Source: Acididesulfobacillus acetoxydans (GTDB lineage Bacteria; Bacillota; Desulfitobacteriia; Desulfitobacteriales; Desulfitobacteriaceae). Taken from it: 64,000 nt of DNA. Of the stretch, positions 47,801 to 55,783 are shown in pieces. The stretch lies in assembly GCF_900016645.1 (NCBI RefSeq), contig NZ_CDGJ01000005.1; one strand, given 5' to 3'. Within the stretch, counting starts at the first letter, position 1. Every line of letters starts with the position of its first letter. Below the pieces are notes generated by a model that did no database searches, was not told the DNA's origin, and saw nothing but the letters and a program-made list of their open reading frames with translations. The translations under genes and the position numbers were made by a program.

Positions 47801-49396
47801 TTATCTGGCTTTAGCCGGTTCCACGTTCACCTTGCGCCCTTTGATCATATTTTGGTGCATACAGCCCAGAACTCTTTGCGCATATTCTTCCGGCACTTCA
47901 ACAAAAGTGAACTTGTCGTAAATATTAATCATGCCGATGATGTTACCCGGAACCCCACTTTCCTCGGCAATCCAGCGCACAATATCCTGAGGCCTGATCT
48001 GCTGGACACGCCCGATGTTCATAAACAGGCGCACCATGCCGGCAGCGGCTCCGGTATTGCCAAAGGAGATTTCATCATCTTCCTCCCGCTGTTCCGCATC
48101 CGGACCTTCCACGGCATACTTGAGGGCCGCGGCCGCCACTTCCATCGAATCGTATTCCTCCAGCAAGGCCCCGGCAATGGAGCGGTAAGCACCCAAATGG
48201 TTTTTCTGGATCAATTTAATCAGCTGGTTTTTCAGGTTCTCGGCCTGCCTTTCACTGATGTCCGACAGGGAAGGCAGTTCCTGTCGGCGAATGCGAGTCT
48301 TGATCAACTGCTCTATCAACCGGAGCTGCCGGTATTCCTTCGGCGAAATCAAAGTGATCGCCTGACCTTTGCGCCCGGCCCTCCCGGTGCGCCCGATCCT
48401 GTGCACGTAGCCTTCCGGGTCCTGGGGAATATCGAAGTTGATGACGTGAGTCACCTTATCGATATCCAGACCTCGGGCCGCCACGTCCGTCGCTACCAGG
48501 AGTTCGGTCTTCCCGTCCCGGAAACGTTTCATCACCCGATCCCGCTGCTGTTGGCTCAAATCCCCGTGTAACGCCTCGGCAAAATAACCTCTCGCCTCCA
48601 GGGCCGCTACCAGTTCATCGACACCCCGCTTGGTCCGGCAAAAAATAATTCCCTGGCCGATATCTTCCGTATCGATGATGCGGCAGAGGGCGTCCACCTT
48701 GATCTTTTCCCGCGTCTCGTAGAATACCTGATCGATAAGCGGCACCGTCAATTCGTCCCGGCTGACCGTAATGGTGTGAGGTTCCCTCATGTAGCGTTGT
48801 GCCAAACGACGGATTTCCAGGGGCATCGTAGCCGAAAACAACATCAGCTGGCGATCCTCAGCCGAGACCTCTTTAAGAATGCTTTCGATATCCTCGATAA
48901 AGCCCATATCAAGCATCTCGTCCGCTTCATCCAGGACCACGGTCTTGACATAGGGCAGCCGCAGAGTACCGCGGTTCAAATGATCCAGCAAACGCCCCGG
49001 AGTGCCGACCACCACTTGGCAGCCGTAACGCAGGGCCCGGATCTGCCGATCGATAGACTGTCCGCCGTAGATAGGCAGGGGCTTAATGTGCCTGTACTTG
49101 CAGATTTTCGCGATTTCTTCCGACACCTGGACAGCCAGCTCCCGGGTCGGTGTCAGAACCAGGGCTTGCACCGCCTGAAATTTAGGATTCACTTTTTCCG
49201 TGATCGGAATTCCAAAGGCCGCCGTCTTACCCGTACCTGTCTGAGCTTGCCCAATCAGGTCCACCCCGTTTAAAGCCAGGGGCAGCGCTTCTTTCTGGAT
49301 CGGAGACGGTTCTTCAAAACCCATCTCCGACAATGCCTGCAACACCTGTTTGCTAAGAGTAATCTCGCCAAAAGTTTGTAACCGTTCAACCATCAT
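47801..49396 (-). CDS. deaD: DEAD-box RNA helicase (DeaD/CshA/DbpA type)
   Basis: A 531-residue ATP-dependent RNA helicase with the usual motifs: FEEPSPIQKEALPL (Q motif), IGQAQTGTGKTAAFG (Walker A), VLDEADEMLDMGF (DEAD), LFSATMP, GRLLDHLNRGTL, and HRIGRTGRAGRKGQAITLI (motif VI). The C-terminal 80 residues (GAAAGMVRLFMNIGRVQQIRPQDIVRWIAEESGVPGNIIGMINIYDKFTFVEVPEEYAQRVLG) form a DbpA-type RRM, which in DbpA/CshA-like proteins targets rRNA. Probably ribosome assembly and cold adaptation. Its start overlaps the cinA stop by 4 bp. Confidence 0.95.
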   Translation of the reverse strand: MMVERLQTFGEITLSKQVLQALSEMGFEEPSPIQKEALPLALNGVDLIGQAQTGTGKTAAFGIPITEKVNPKFQAVQALVLTPTRELAVQVSEEIAKICKYRHIKPLPIYGGQSIDRQIRALRYGCQVVVGTPGRLLDHLNRGTLRLPYVKTVVLDEADEMLDMGFIEDIESILKEVSAEDRQLMLFSATMPLEIRRLAQRYMREPHTITVSRDELTVPLIDQVFYETREKIKVDALCRIIDTEDIGQGIIFCRTKRGVDELVAALEARGYFAEALHGDLSQQQRDRVMKRFRDGKTELLVATDVAARGLDIDKVTHVINFDIPQDPEGYVHRIGRTGRAGRKGQAITLISPKEYRQLRLIEQLIKTRIRRQELPSLSDISERQAENLKNQLIKLIQKNHLGAYRSIAGALLEEYDSMEVAAAALKYAVEGPDAEQREEDDEISFGNTGAAAGMVRLFMNIGRVQQIRPQDIVRWIAEESGVPGNIIGMINIYDKFTFVEVPEEYAQRVLGCMHQNMIKGRKVNVEPAKAR

Positions 49397-50655
49397 GAAA
49401 CAAAGTTCTCCTTTCCGACTGGACCAAGCAGCCGGCGCACCCAGTCCAGGGCGGCCTGCACTGTCAACTGGCGTACGGATTCCCTTTCCCCATAGAACTG
49501 GAATCTCCTCGCTTGCACGCCTTCCCTGCTCGCTAAACCAATGTAAACCAATCCCACCGGTTTCTCCGGCGTTGCCCCGTCAGGCCCCGCGATTCCTGTG
49601 GTCGAGAGCGCCAGATCTGCATCTGTGCGCACACGGACGCCCTCTGCCATCTCCCTGGCCACCTCCTCGCTGACGGCCCCCACGGAGTCAAGGCTTTCTT
49701 GTTTGACCCCTAACAACCCTTCTTTAACCGCGTTGGCATAACTTACGACCCCGCCTAAATAGAACCCCGAACTGCCGGGTTCCCGCGTCAATGCCGCACC
49801 CAACAATCCGCCGGTGCACGATTCCGCCGTCGCGATCCTTAAGCCCCGTTCCTTAAGCAAACGCCCGACGATCCCGACCATCGTCTCCTCGTCCCGGGCA
49901 AACACTTTGTCTCCCAGAAGGGAGCGGATCTCCCGTTCAGCCCCGTCCAAAAGGGCCAAGGCCCGATCCTTCTGCGGAGAACGGGCTACCAAGCGAATGT
50001 GCATTTCCGCCCGCTTGGCCAGCAAAGCCAGGCCGGGATCAGACCGCTGCATCAAGTCACCCAGAACTTCTTCAATAGCGGACTCACCCATGCCGAACAC
50101 TTTGAGAACCCGGACACGCATCCGCGCCGCGTCGCGGCCCAAACGCTTCTCCAGTTCGGGCCGAACGTGGTTCTCAAACATGGGTTGCATTTCAAAGGGC
50201 GGCCCGGGCAAGATGACAACCGTTTTCCCACCCTGCTCGATAACCGCACCAGGCGCGGTTCCGATGGGATTGGGCAGAATCTTGGCCCCGCGGGGAAAGT
50301 ACGCTTGTTTCTCATTGCCCGCCGGCATCGGACCCCTGCGCTTGGCAAAAAATGCTTTGATCTGCTCCAAGCTCGCAGGATCCAATTCCAGCCCCAAACC
50401 CAAAACTTTCGCCACCAGTTCTTTCGTCAAGTCGTCCTTGGTAGGACCCAGACCTCCGGTGGTTACCAACAGATCACAACAACCCAGGGCCTTATGCAGA
50501 GCCGCCTCTACTCGCTCTGGGTTATCGCCCACTGTGATATGATAATCAACCTCAATGCCCAAAGAGGATAATTTTCCGGTGAGATAATGGGCGCTGGTGT
50601 TCAACGTCTGTCCGAGCAAAAGTTCCGTACCCGTCGCTAGGATCACAGCCTTCAT
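49393..50655 (-). CDS. cinA: CinA-type nicotinamide-nucleotide amidase / competence-damage protein
   Basis: A 420-residue two-domain protein. The N-terminal MoaB/MogA-like domain is ILATGTELLLGQTLNTSAHYL, TTGGLGPTKDDLTKELVAKV and VVILPGPPFEMQPMFENH; the C-terminal CinA amidase domain is GLRIATAESCTGGLLGAALTREPGSSGFYLGGVVSYANAVKEGLLGV and STTGIAGPDGATPEKPVGLVYIGL. The second domain deamidates NMN and the first is an ADP-ribose pyrophosphatase in some species. It is linked to recA as in many bacteria and precedes the helicase gene by overlap. Confidence 0.96.
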   Translation of the reverse strand: MKAVILATGTELLLGQTLNTSAHYLTGKLSSLGIEVDYHITVGDNPERVEAALHKALGCCDLLVTTGGLGPTKDDLTKELVAKVLGLGLELDPASLEQIKAFFAKRRGPMPAGNEKQAYFPRGAKILPNPIGTAPGAVIEQGGKTVVILPGPPFEMQPMFENHVRPELEKRLGRDAARMRVRVLKVFGMGESAIEEVLGDLMQRSDPGLALLAKRAEMHIRLVARSPQKDRALALLDGAEREIRSLLGDKVFARDEETMVGIVGRLLKERGLRIATAESCTGGLLGAALTREPGSSGFYLGGVVSYANAVKEGLLGVKQESLDSVGAVSEEVAREMAEGVRVRTDADLALSTTGIAGPDGATPEKPVGLVYIGLASREGVQARRFQFYGERESVRQLTVQAALDWVRRLLGPVGKENFVS

Positions 50656-50713
50656 ACTATTGTATCACCCTCCGTTTAAGATGCAACTTACACCTCCTAG
50701 TTATTTCTCTCCG

Positions 50714-50766
50714 GACCAAAAGTTATTCTTTTCTGACCAAAGGTTATTCTCTTTGGACCGAAAACG
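50714..50766. repeat. 21-bp tandem repeat, about 2.4 copies
   Basis: GACCAAARGTTATTCTYTTY begins at 50714, 50735 and, shortened (GACCGAAAACG), at 50756. It fills the 115-bp gap between the FtsH-like gene stop and cinA start. Confidence 0.7.
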
Positions 50767-50770
50767 CCGT

Positions 50771-52243
50771 CTAGGCCACATCGTGCAAATAGGCGCGTAA
50801 AGTTTCGCCGCTCAGCGTCTCCTCAGCCCGCAGAATTCCCGCGAGTTCCCGCAGCACCCCTCTGTGTTCACGAATAATCCGGCGCGTCTTGTCTTCCAAA
50901 ACAGCGAAGATCTCCCGCGTAGCCTCGTGGCGCTTGTCCACACCCAGATTCTCCAGGTCCACCACTCCCAAGCTGGACATACCGGACATGAGCATTTTCT
51001 CGACCAGATTAAACGCCTGCCCGTAATCCCCGGCCGCCCCGGTGCTGCGGGAACCGAGGAGTTCCTCTTCGGACATGGCTCCGGCCAAGGCGACCATGAT
51101 CTGCTCCTCCAGCATGGTCTGCGTATAGAGGTAGAGGTCGTCTTCCGGGTAGTGACGGACATAGCCGAGGGCATTTCCCCGGGAACGCACGGAGACCTGA
51201 GCGACCGAACGCGGCCTCACTATTTCGGCCAACAGAGCGTGACCGCTCTCGTGGATCGCTATCCTCTCCATCTCCTCCGCTGTCGGCTTGCGGTCCAATT
51301 GCTCGCCCAGCATGACCTTCTCCACCGCTTCGCGCAAGTGACTTTCCTTGACTTCCTTCTCTCCCGCACGCAAGGCAAAAACCGCCGCCTCGTTGGCCAC
51401 GCTCTCCAGATGCGCGCCGGAAAAGCCGAACGTTTCCCGCGCGATTTTTTCCAGGTCAACTCCTGCGGCCAAGGGCTTATTCTTGGTATGAATCCTGAGA
51501 ATCGCCAGCCGGCCTTCCTTATCGGGCAGATCGACTTTGACCATGCGATCAAAGCGCCCAGGGCGCACCAAAGCCTCGTCCAAAGCGTCTGCCCGGTTCG
51601 TGGCCCCGATCACCAGGATCTGGCTGCCCTGGTCGGTCCCCAGCCCGTCCATCTCCACCAAAAGCTGATTGAGTGTCTGGTCATACTCGTGGTGTGAGAT
51701 ATTGCTGCCCCGCTTAGCCCCCAAGATGTCCATTTCGTCTATGAAAATGATCGAGCTGGTTCTCTTTTCCTTTTTGGCTGTCTCGCGTGCCCGGCGGAAC
51801 AAAGAGCGAACCCGTTCCGCCCCGACCCCGGCATACATTTCCACGAATTCACTGCCCGAGACCGCCAAGAAAGCGGAATTGGTGTACCTGGCCGCGGCTT
51901 TGGCCAAGAGCGTCTTACCTGTGCCGGGCGGCCCGGAAAGCAAAATGCCTTTGAGCGGGCGAATCCCCAAGGCCTTCATACGATCGGAATAAAGCAGGAA
52001 ATCCAAGGCCTCCTGCAGTTCTTTCTTGGCCGCGTCCTGCCCCCCGATATCGTCAAAACCCACCGCCGTGGTAGAGACCAGAACCCCTTTCCCGCCGGTT
52101 TTTACCAGCTGCCTTTGGATGACGAAATGCCACACCAAATAGGCTCCGCCAATCACCACCACCAGGGGCAGCACATTATACCCCATTACCAGAAGATAGG
52201 CCGAAACCCCCGCAGCCGCTCCCAAACCCAAATCGAGTATCAT
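50771..52243 (-). CDS. FtsH-like AAA+ zinc metalloprotease
   Basis: A 490-residue protein with an N-terminal hydrophobic region (residues 8-40, two short membrane segments), an AAA module (VGFDDIGGQDAAKKELQEALDFL, GILLSGPPGTGKTLLAKAAA, IIFIDEMDILGAKRG, ATNRADALDEALVRPGRFDRM) and a C-terminal peptidase-like domain with HESGHALL, the H-E-x-x-H zinc motif. It is shorter than FtsH (about 610-650 residues) and has a different N-terminus without an extracellular loop. It is probably a membrane-bound quality-control or regulatory protease. It overlaps the 52240 gene by 4 bp, suggesting a functional pair. Confidence 0.88.
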   Translation of the reverse strand: MILDLGLGAAAGVSAYLLVMGYNVLPLVVVIGGAYLVWHFVIQRQLVKTGGKGVLVSTTAVGFDDIGGQDAAKKELQEALDFLLYSDRMKALGIRPLKGILLSGPPGTGKTLLAKAAARYTNSAFLAVSGSEFVEMYAGVGAERVRSLFRRARETAKKEKRTSSIIFIDEMDILGAKRGSNISHHEYDQTLNQLLVEMDGLGTDQGSQILVIGATNRADALDEALVRPGRFDRMVKVDLPDKEGRLAILRIHTKNKPLAAGVDLEKIARETFGFSGAHLESVANEAAVFALRAGEKEVKESHLREAVEKVMLGEQLDRKPTAEEMERIAIHESGHALLAEIVRPRSVAQVSVRSRGNALGYVRHYPEDDLYLYTQTMLEEQIMVALAGAMSEEELLGSRSTGAAGDYGQAFNLVEKMLMSGMSSLGVVDLENLGVDKRHEATREIFAVLEDKTRRIIREHRGVLRELAGILRAEETLSGETLRAYLHDVA

Positions 52244-52782
52244 GTGGATCCCCCCTTACTGACAGCCCGGGCCTCACTTGGCAAAAATTTTCCTTCTCCG
52301 TGCCGGTCCAGGACAGCGACCAATTGATGGGTCCCCTGAGTCAGTGTGAGATAAATTTCATTACTGTCCATCGTTAAGTTGACTTGCATTCCGGCATCTT
52401 TTCCCAAGGCGGCGACCTCTTGCGCCATGCGCACAAAATCCCCCCGCACGATTCCCTCCTGCAAAGCAAACTGCATCTGATTATATAACGCTTCCTGAGC
52501 CGGGGTCCGATTATCCAAATAGCGAATCGGCAGTTTCCCGGCAAGTTTGCTCAGCATCGCACTGGTTTGAGACAAATCGCTGACATTTTTGGTTGTTACA
52601 TCGAACTCCTGCTGCCCTGAGGAATTCACCACTCCAACGGAAACAACGCCCGGAATCTGCTGGCTCTGGCGGATCAGGTTGGCGTCCACCCATTTCTCAT
52701 TATAAAGCAAACGACCGCTCAGCAATAGGCCAAAGACCAGGAGCCCGACCAGGCTGATAATTTTTATCCTTTCTTTGGTCAT
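52240..52782 (-). CDS. Membrane-anchored hypothetical protein, partner of the FtsH-like protease
   Basis: A 180-residue protein with one N-terminal membrane helix (ISLVGLLVFGLLLSGRLLY) and an external alpha/beta domain (QIPGVVSVGVVNSSGQQEFDVTTKNV, APAQEALYNQMQFALQEGIVRG in outline). I do not recognise the family. Its stop overlaps the FtsH-like start as ATGA, so the two are translationally coupled and may form a membrane complex in which this protein presents or regulates substrate. Own family and role are unknown. Confidence 0.7.
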   Translation of the reverse strand: MTKERIKIISLVGLLVFGLLLSGRLLYNEKWVDANLIRQSQQIPGVVSVGVVNSSGQQEFDVTTKNVSDLSQTSAMLSKLAGKLPIRYLDNRTPAQEALYNQMQFALQEGIVRGDFVRMAQEVAALGKDAGMQVNLTMDSNEIYLTLTQGTHQLVAVLDRHGEGKFLPSEARAVSKGGST

Positions 52783-52883
52783 CTCTTGCCCTCCGTTTCG
52801 ACATACTGTACGTCATATTGACATTATAGCACGGAGTATAACAAGAACCGAACAAGAACATTTTCCCAAAACGCATATTTGCC

Positions 52884-52924
52884 AAAAAAAGAGAACCTCT
52901 CCGCAAGCGGAGCCAGTTCTTTTA
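52884..52924 (-). terminator. pgsA terminator
   Basis: On the minus strand AAAAGAAC-tgg-CTCCGC-tt-GCGGAG-a-GGTTCTC followed by TTTTTTT. It separates the rimO-pgsA unit from the 52782 gene. Confidence 0.9.
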
Positions 52925-53016
52925 CCGGCACGTCTGACCCCCGTGCCGCCGCCGCGGCGCCGTCAAAAAACCCGAAAAAGCAGTTGAAAAGCTAGGGGGC
53001 TGCAAACGCGCGTCCT

Positions 53017-53574
53017 TTACTTGCGCAACAGGAGTCTGGCCTTGAGCAAATAATCAATCCCCGAGATAATCGTAAAAACGAGGGCAAGGTACAAGAAAGG
53101 CTGCCCTATCGGAATGTTCAGCAAAGAAAACGGCCAGTCATGCAGGAGAATCGCCGAAATGGCGATGACCTGGGTTACGGTCTTGATCTTTCCCAGCTTG
53201 CTCGCACTGATCACATGCCCGTCGGCGGCGGCGATGGCCCTTAGGCCGGTGACGGCAAACTCCCGCCCCAAAATGGTCCAGGCTATCCAGGCCGGGACCT
53301 CCCCCAGCTGCACCAGGGAAATCAAAGCGGCGGAGACCAAGAGCTTATCGGCCAGCGGGTCCATAAACTTGCCCAAAACCGTGACTTGATGCCGTTTACG
53401 CGCTATATAGCCATCAAGCCCGTCAGTCGCTGAGGCCAGAATAAAAATCACGGCCGCCACTACGTCCTGATGGGCAAAAAGAGTGTGCCCCTGCGGCACC
53501 TGCAAGAGCAGGAAGGCCATAAACACAGGGATTATGATGATGCGCGCCAAGGTCAAGCGATTGGGCAAATTCAC
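53017..53574 (-). CDS. pgsA: CDP-diacylglycerol-glycerol-3-phosphate 3-phosphatidyltransferase
   Basis: A 185-residue polytopic membrane enzyme with the CDP-alcohol phosphatidyltransferase signature D-G-x2-A-R-x8-G-x3-D-x3-D spread over ATDGLDGYIARKRHQVTVLGKFMDPLADK, near residue 60. Four to five hydrophobic helices surround it. It makes phosphatidylglycerophosphate, the first committed step to phosphatidylglycerol and cardiolipin. It overlaps the rimO stop by 4 bp and is the last gene of that operon, ending at the terminator near 52900. Confidence 0.96.
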   Translation of the reverse strand: MNLPNRLTLARIIIIPVFMAFLLLQVPQGHTLFAHQDVVAAVIFILASATDGLDGYIARKRHQVTVLGKFMDPLADKLLVSAALISLVQLGEVPAWIAWTILGREFAVTGLRAIAAADGHVISASKLGKIKTVTQVIAISAILLHDWPFSLLNIPIGQPFLYLALVFTIISGIDYLLKARLLLRK

Positions 53575-54905
53575 AAAACAACCTCTCCCGTTAAATCATA
53601 GCTGTCCGCCTCCAGAACCTTCACGGCGACAAAATCACCCGGACAGAGACAGCGTGTCGTCTTATTTTCAACATAGACCTGTCCATCGATCTCGGGAGCA
53701 TCTCCTTCCGTCCGCCCCAACCAGCGACCATCCGGCAGCAGCTCTTCCAGCAGGACTCGCAGCGTGCGCCCGACCCAACGTCCCTGCCGCCTGAGGGCGA
53801 CTTCCTGCTGCAGGGCCATGACCCGGTCCCGGCGGGCCTCTGCGATCTCCGGCGGAACCTGATCGGAACGCCGGGCGGCCGTTGTACTCTCCTCCCGGGA
53901 GTAGGCAAATACCCCCAGACGATCGAACTCCGTCTCTTGCACAAAATGCAGAAGCTGCTCAAACTCTTCTTCGCTTTCACCCGGAAAACCGGTAATCAAA
54001 GTCGTGCGGATCCTTATGTCCGGCAAGGCCTGCCGCAGCTTGCCAATGAGCTCCTTTGACCCGGCACAGGTACCCCTCCGGTTCATTTCCCGCAGCACCT
54101 TGTCAGAGGCGTGCTGAAGCGGCAAATCGAGATAACGGCATACTTTGGCTTCCTGCCGCATGGTATCTATCAGCTCATCTGTCACCAGGTCCGGGTAGCA
54201 GTACATCAGCCGGATCCAGCGGATCCCCTCCACCCCGGCGATTTTGCGAATGAGTACCGGTAAACGCAGTTCACCGCAGAGATCCCAGCCATAGCGGGAT
54301 GTATCTTGGGCAACCAGGATGACTTCCTTCACCCCTTCCGCCGCCAGACGGCGGACCTCCGCCAATACCGCTTCCTCAGTCCGGCTGCGATAGGGCCCTC
54401 GCACCTGCGGGATGACACAATATGTACAGGCGTTGTCACAGCCTTCGGCCACCTTCACATAGGCCCAATGGCGAGGCCCCGAACGTCTGCGCCCCACGTC
54501 TTCCGGGTAGCGGCAAACCGGCCTTCCCTCCCGGGGAAAAGGGCCTCTCGCGCGGCGCGCCTCGGCTACCCATTGCCTTACTTCCGCCACGCCCCCCGTG
54601 CCGAAGATCCCGTCAATTTCCGGGATCTCGTCCATCAGCTTTTCTTTGTAGCGCTGAGCCAGGCAACCGCAAGCCAGCAGAGTTTTGCACCGGCCCTCCT
54701 CCTTGTAACGCGCCATCTCCAAGATGGTATCGATCGACTCTTCCTTAGCCTGATCGATAAAGGTACAGGTATTGACAAGAATAACCTCCGCCTCCGCGGG
54801 CTGATCCGTCAGTTCATATTCCCCGCCCAGGATCCCGGCCATCACTTCACTGTCCACCTGGTTCTTGGGACAGCCCAAAGTCACAATCGCTGCTTTGACG
54901 GTCAA
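53571..54905 (-). CDS. rimO: Ribosomal protein S12 methylthiotransferase
   Basis: A 444-residue radical SAM methylthiotransferase. The N-terminal UPF0004 domain gives cysteines in TLGCPKNQVDSE, VNTCTFIDQAKEES and LLACGCLAQRY; the radical SAM triad is in EGCDNACTYCVIPQVRG (C-x3-C-x2-C); the C-terminal TRAM domain is near 375-444 (GRTLRVLLEELLPDGRWLGRTEGDAPEIDGQVYV). The CPKNQVD start is that of RimO rather than MiaB. It modifies Asp88 of ribosomal protein S12. First of the rimO-pgsA pair. Confidence 0.97.
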   Translation of the reverse strand: MTVKAAIVTLGCPKNQVDSEVMAGILGGEYELTDQPAEAEVILVNTCTFIDQAKEESIDTILEMARYKEEGRCKTLLACGCLAQRYKEKLMDEIPEIDGIFGTGGVAEVRQWVAEARRARGPFPREGRPVCRYPEDVGRRRSGPRHWAYVKVAEGCDNACTYCVIPQVRGPYRSRTEEAVLAEVRRLAAEGVKEVILVAQDTSRYGWDLCGELRLPVLIRKIAGVEGIRWIRLMYCYPDLVTDELIDTMRQEAKVCRYLDLPLQHASDKVLREMNRRGTCAGSKELIGKLRQALPDIRIRTTLITGFPGESEEEFEQLLHFVQETEFDRLGVFAYSREESTTAARRSDQVPPEIAEARRDRVMALQQEVALRRQGRWVGRTLRVLLEELLPDGRWLGRTEGDAPEIDGQVYVENKTTRCLCPGDFVAVKVLEADSYDLTGEVVL

Positions 54906-55159
54906 ATTCTCGCACCTCGTAAGCTTCTTCCCGTATGATGGCTTTCCGTGAAGCCCTAAACACTTTACTCACACAGTATAAACCAATTTTTCCCCAAGTG
55001 TCAAAAAGTAAAAATTCAACCCCAGCCTCGGTGTTGTCTCAAAGCCGAAAACGTGGCAAAATAATATGGATATATCGGTACGCTGTCCAAAACCGCGCTT
55101 GAGAAAGGCACTATTGTCACGATGTTTTGCCTCTGAGCGTAACGAAAGGAAGGGTTACA

Positions 55160-55783
55160 ATGTCGAATTTTCTGGAGCCGGTCGATGTCTGCGGCTGCGG
55201 GGATGAAGGATATTTGAGTATACGCACATTGCCCGTCGACTTAGCCCACGGGGTCGGCCAAATCCACCGCGTGCCTGTTTATCACTGCCGTTCCAACACC
55301 TGCCCCGAGTACACTGTTCCGGATGCAGTCGCCCGGCGCTTGGAAATCCTGGCGGAAGAAATGGAAGCCGAGCGCTCCCTGGAAAAAGAATTCAATTGGA
55401 CCGATCCGGACCGCCGCAACCGGGACCGGGACCCCGGCGGTCGGAAGGACGCGCGGGAATCTCTTGTCCAGGCCTTTACCCTCAAATTCATCAGCCGTGA
55501 GTATGAGGATGCCCGCGTCGTCTTTGTCGCCCCCGGACAGAGCGTATTTCTGCAAAGCGTCCCCGACCCGACAGAGTTCTATCTCTTGCGCTACGAACCG
55601 GAAGAAGGCGCCGCGGACGCCAAGTTCTCCGTCTCCAAATTTTACGCAGATGATCCCATTCTCGACTTCGCCGCTTTCGCGGTCGGGGAACCGGACGGCG
55701 TCTTTTTGAAAGAACTGGCCCTGCTGGCCTTGGAAGAAGTCGAAGACGCCCTCCTGGATGAATTCGGCCCTGTCAAAGGGTGA
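55160..55783 (+). CDS. Hypothetical protein with N-terminal zinc-ribbon-like cysteines
   Basis: A 207-residue protein from the ATG at 55160 (GAAAGGAAGGG upstream; an earlier ATG lacks a site). The start VDVCGCGDEGYLSIRTLPVDL and the later YHCRSNTCPEYTVPDAVARRLE give a C-x-C ... C-x4-C set that could bind zinc. The middle is charged (WTDPDRRNRDRDPGGRKDARE) and the rest alpha/beta (LVQAFTLKFISREY, RVVFVAPGQSVFLQSVPDPTEFYLLRYE). It looks conserved in Peptococcaceae-type genomes but has no known role. Its 3' end overlaps the radical SAM gene on the other strand by 142 bp. Confidence 0.7.
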   Translation: MSNFLEPVDVCGCGDEGYLSIRTLPVDLAHGVGQIHRVPVYHCRSNTCPEYTVPDAVARRLEILAEEMEAERSLEKEFNWTDPDRRNRDRDPGGRKDARESLVQAFTLKFISREYEDARVVFVAPGQSVFLQSVPDPTEFYLLRYEPEEGAADAKFSVSKFYADDPILDFAAFAVGEPDGVFLKELALLALEEVEDALLDEFGPVKG

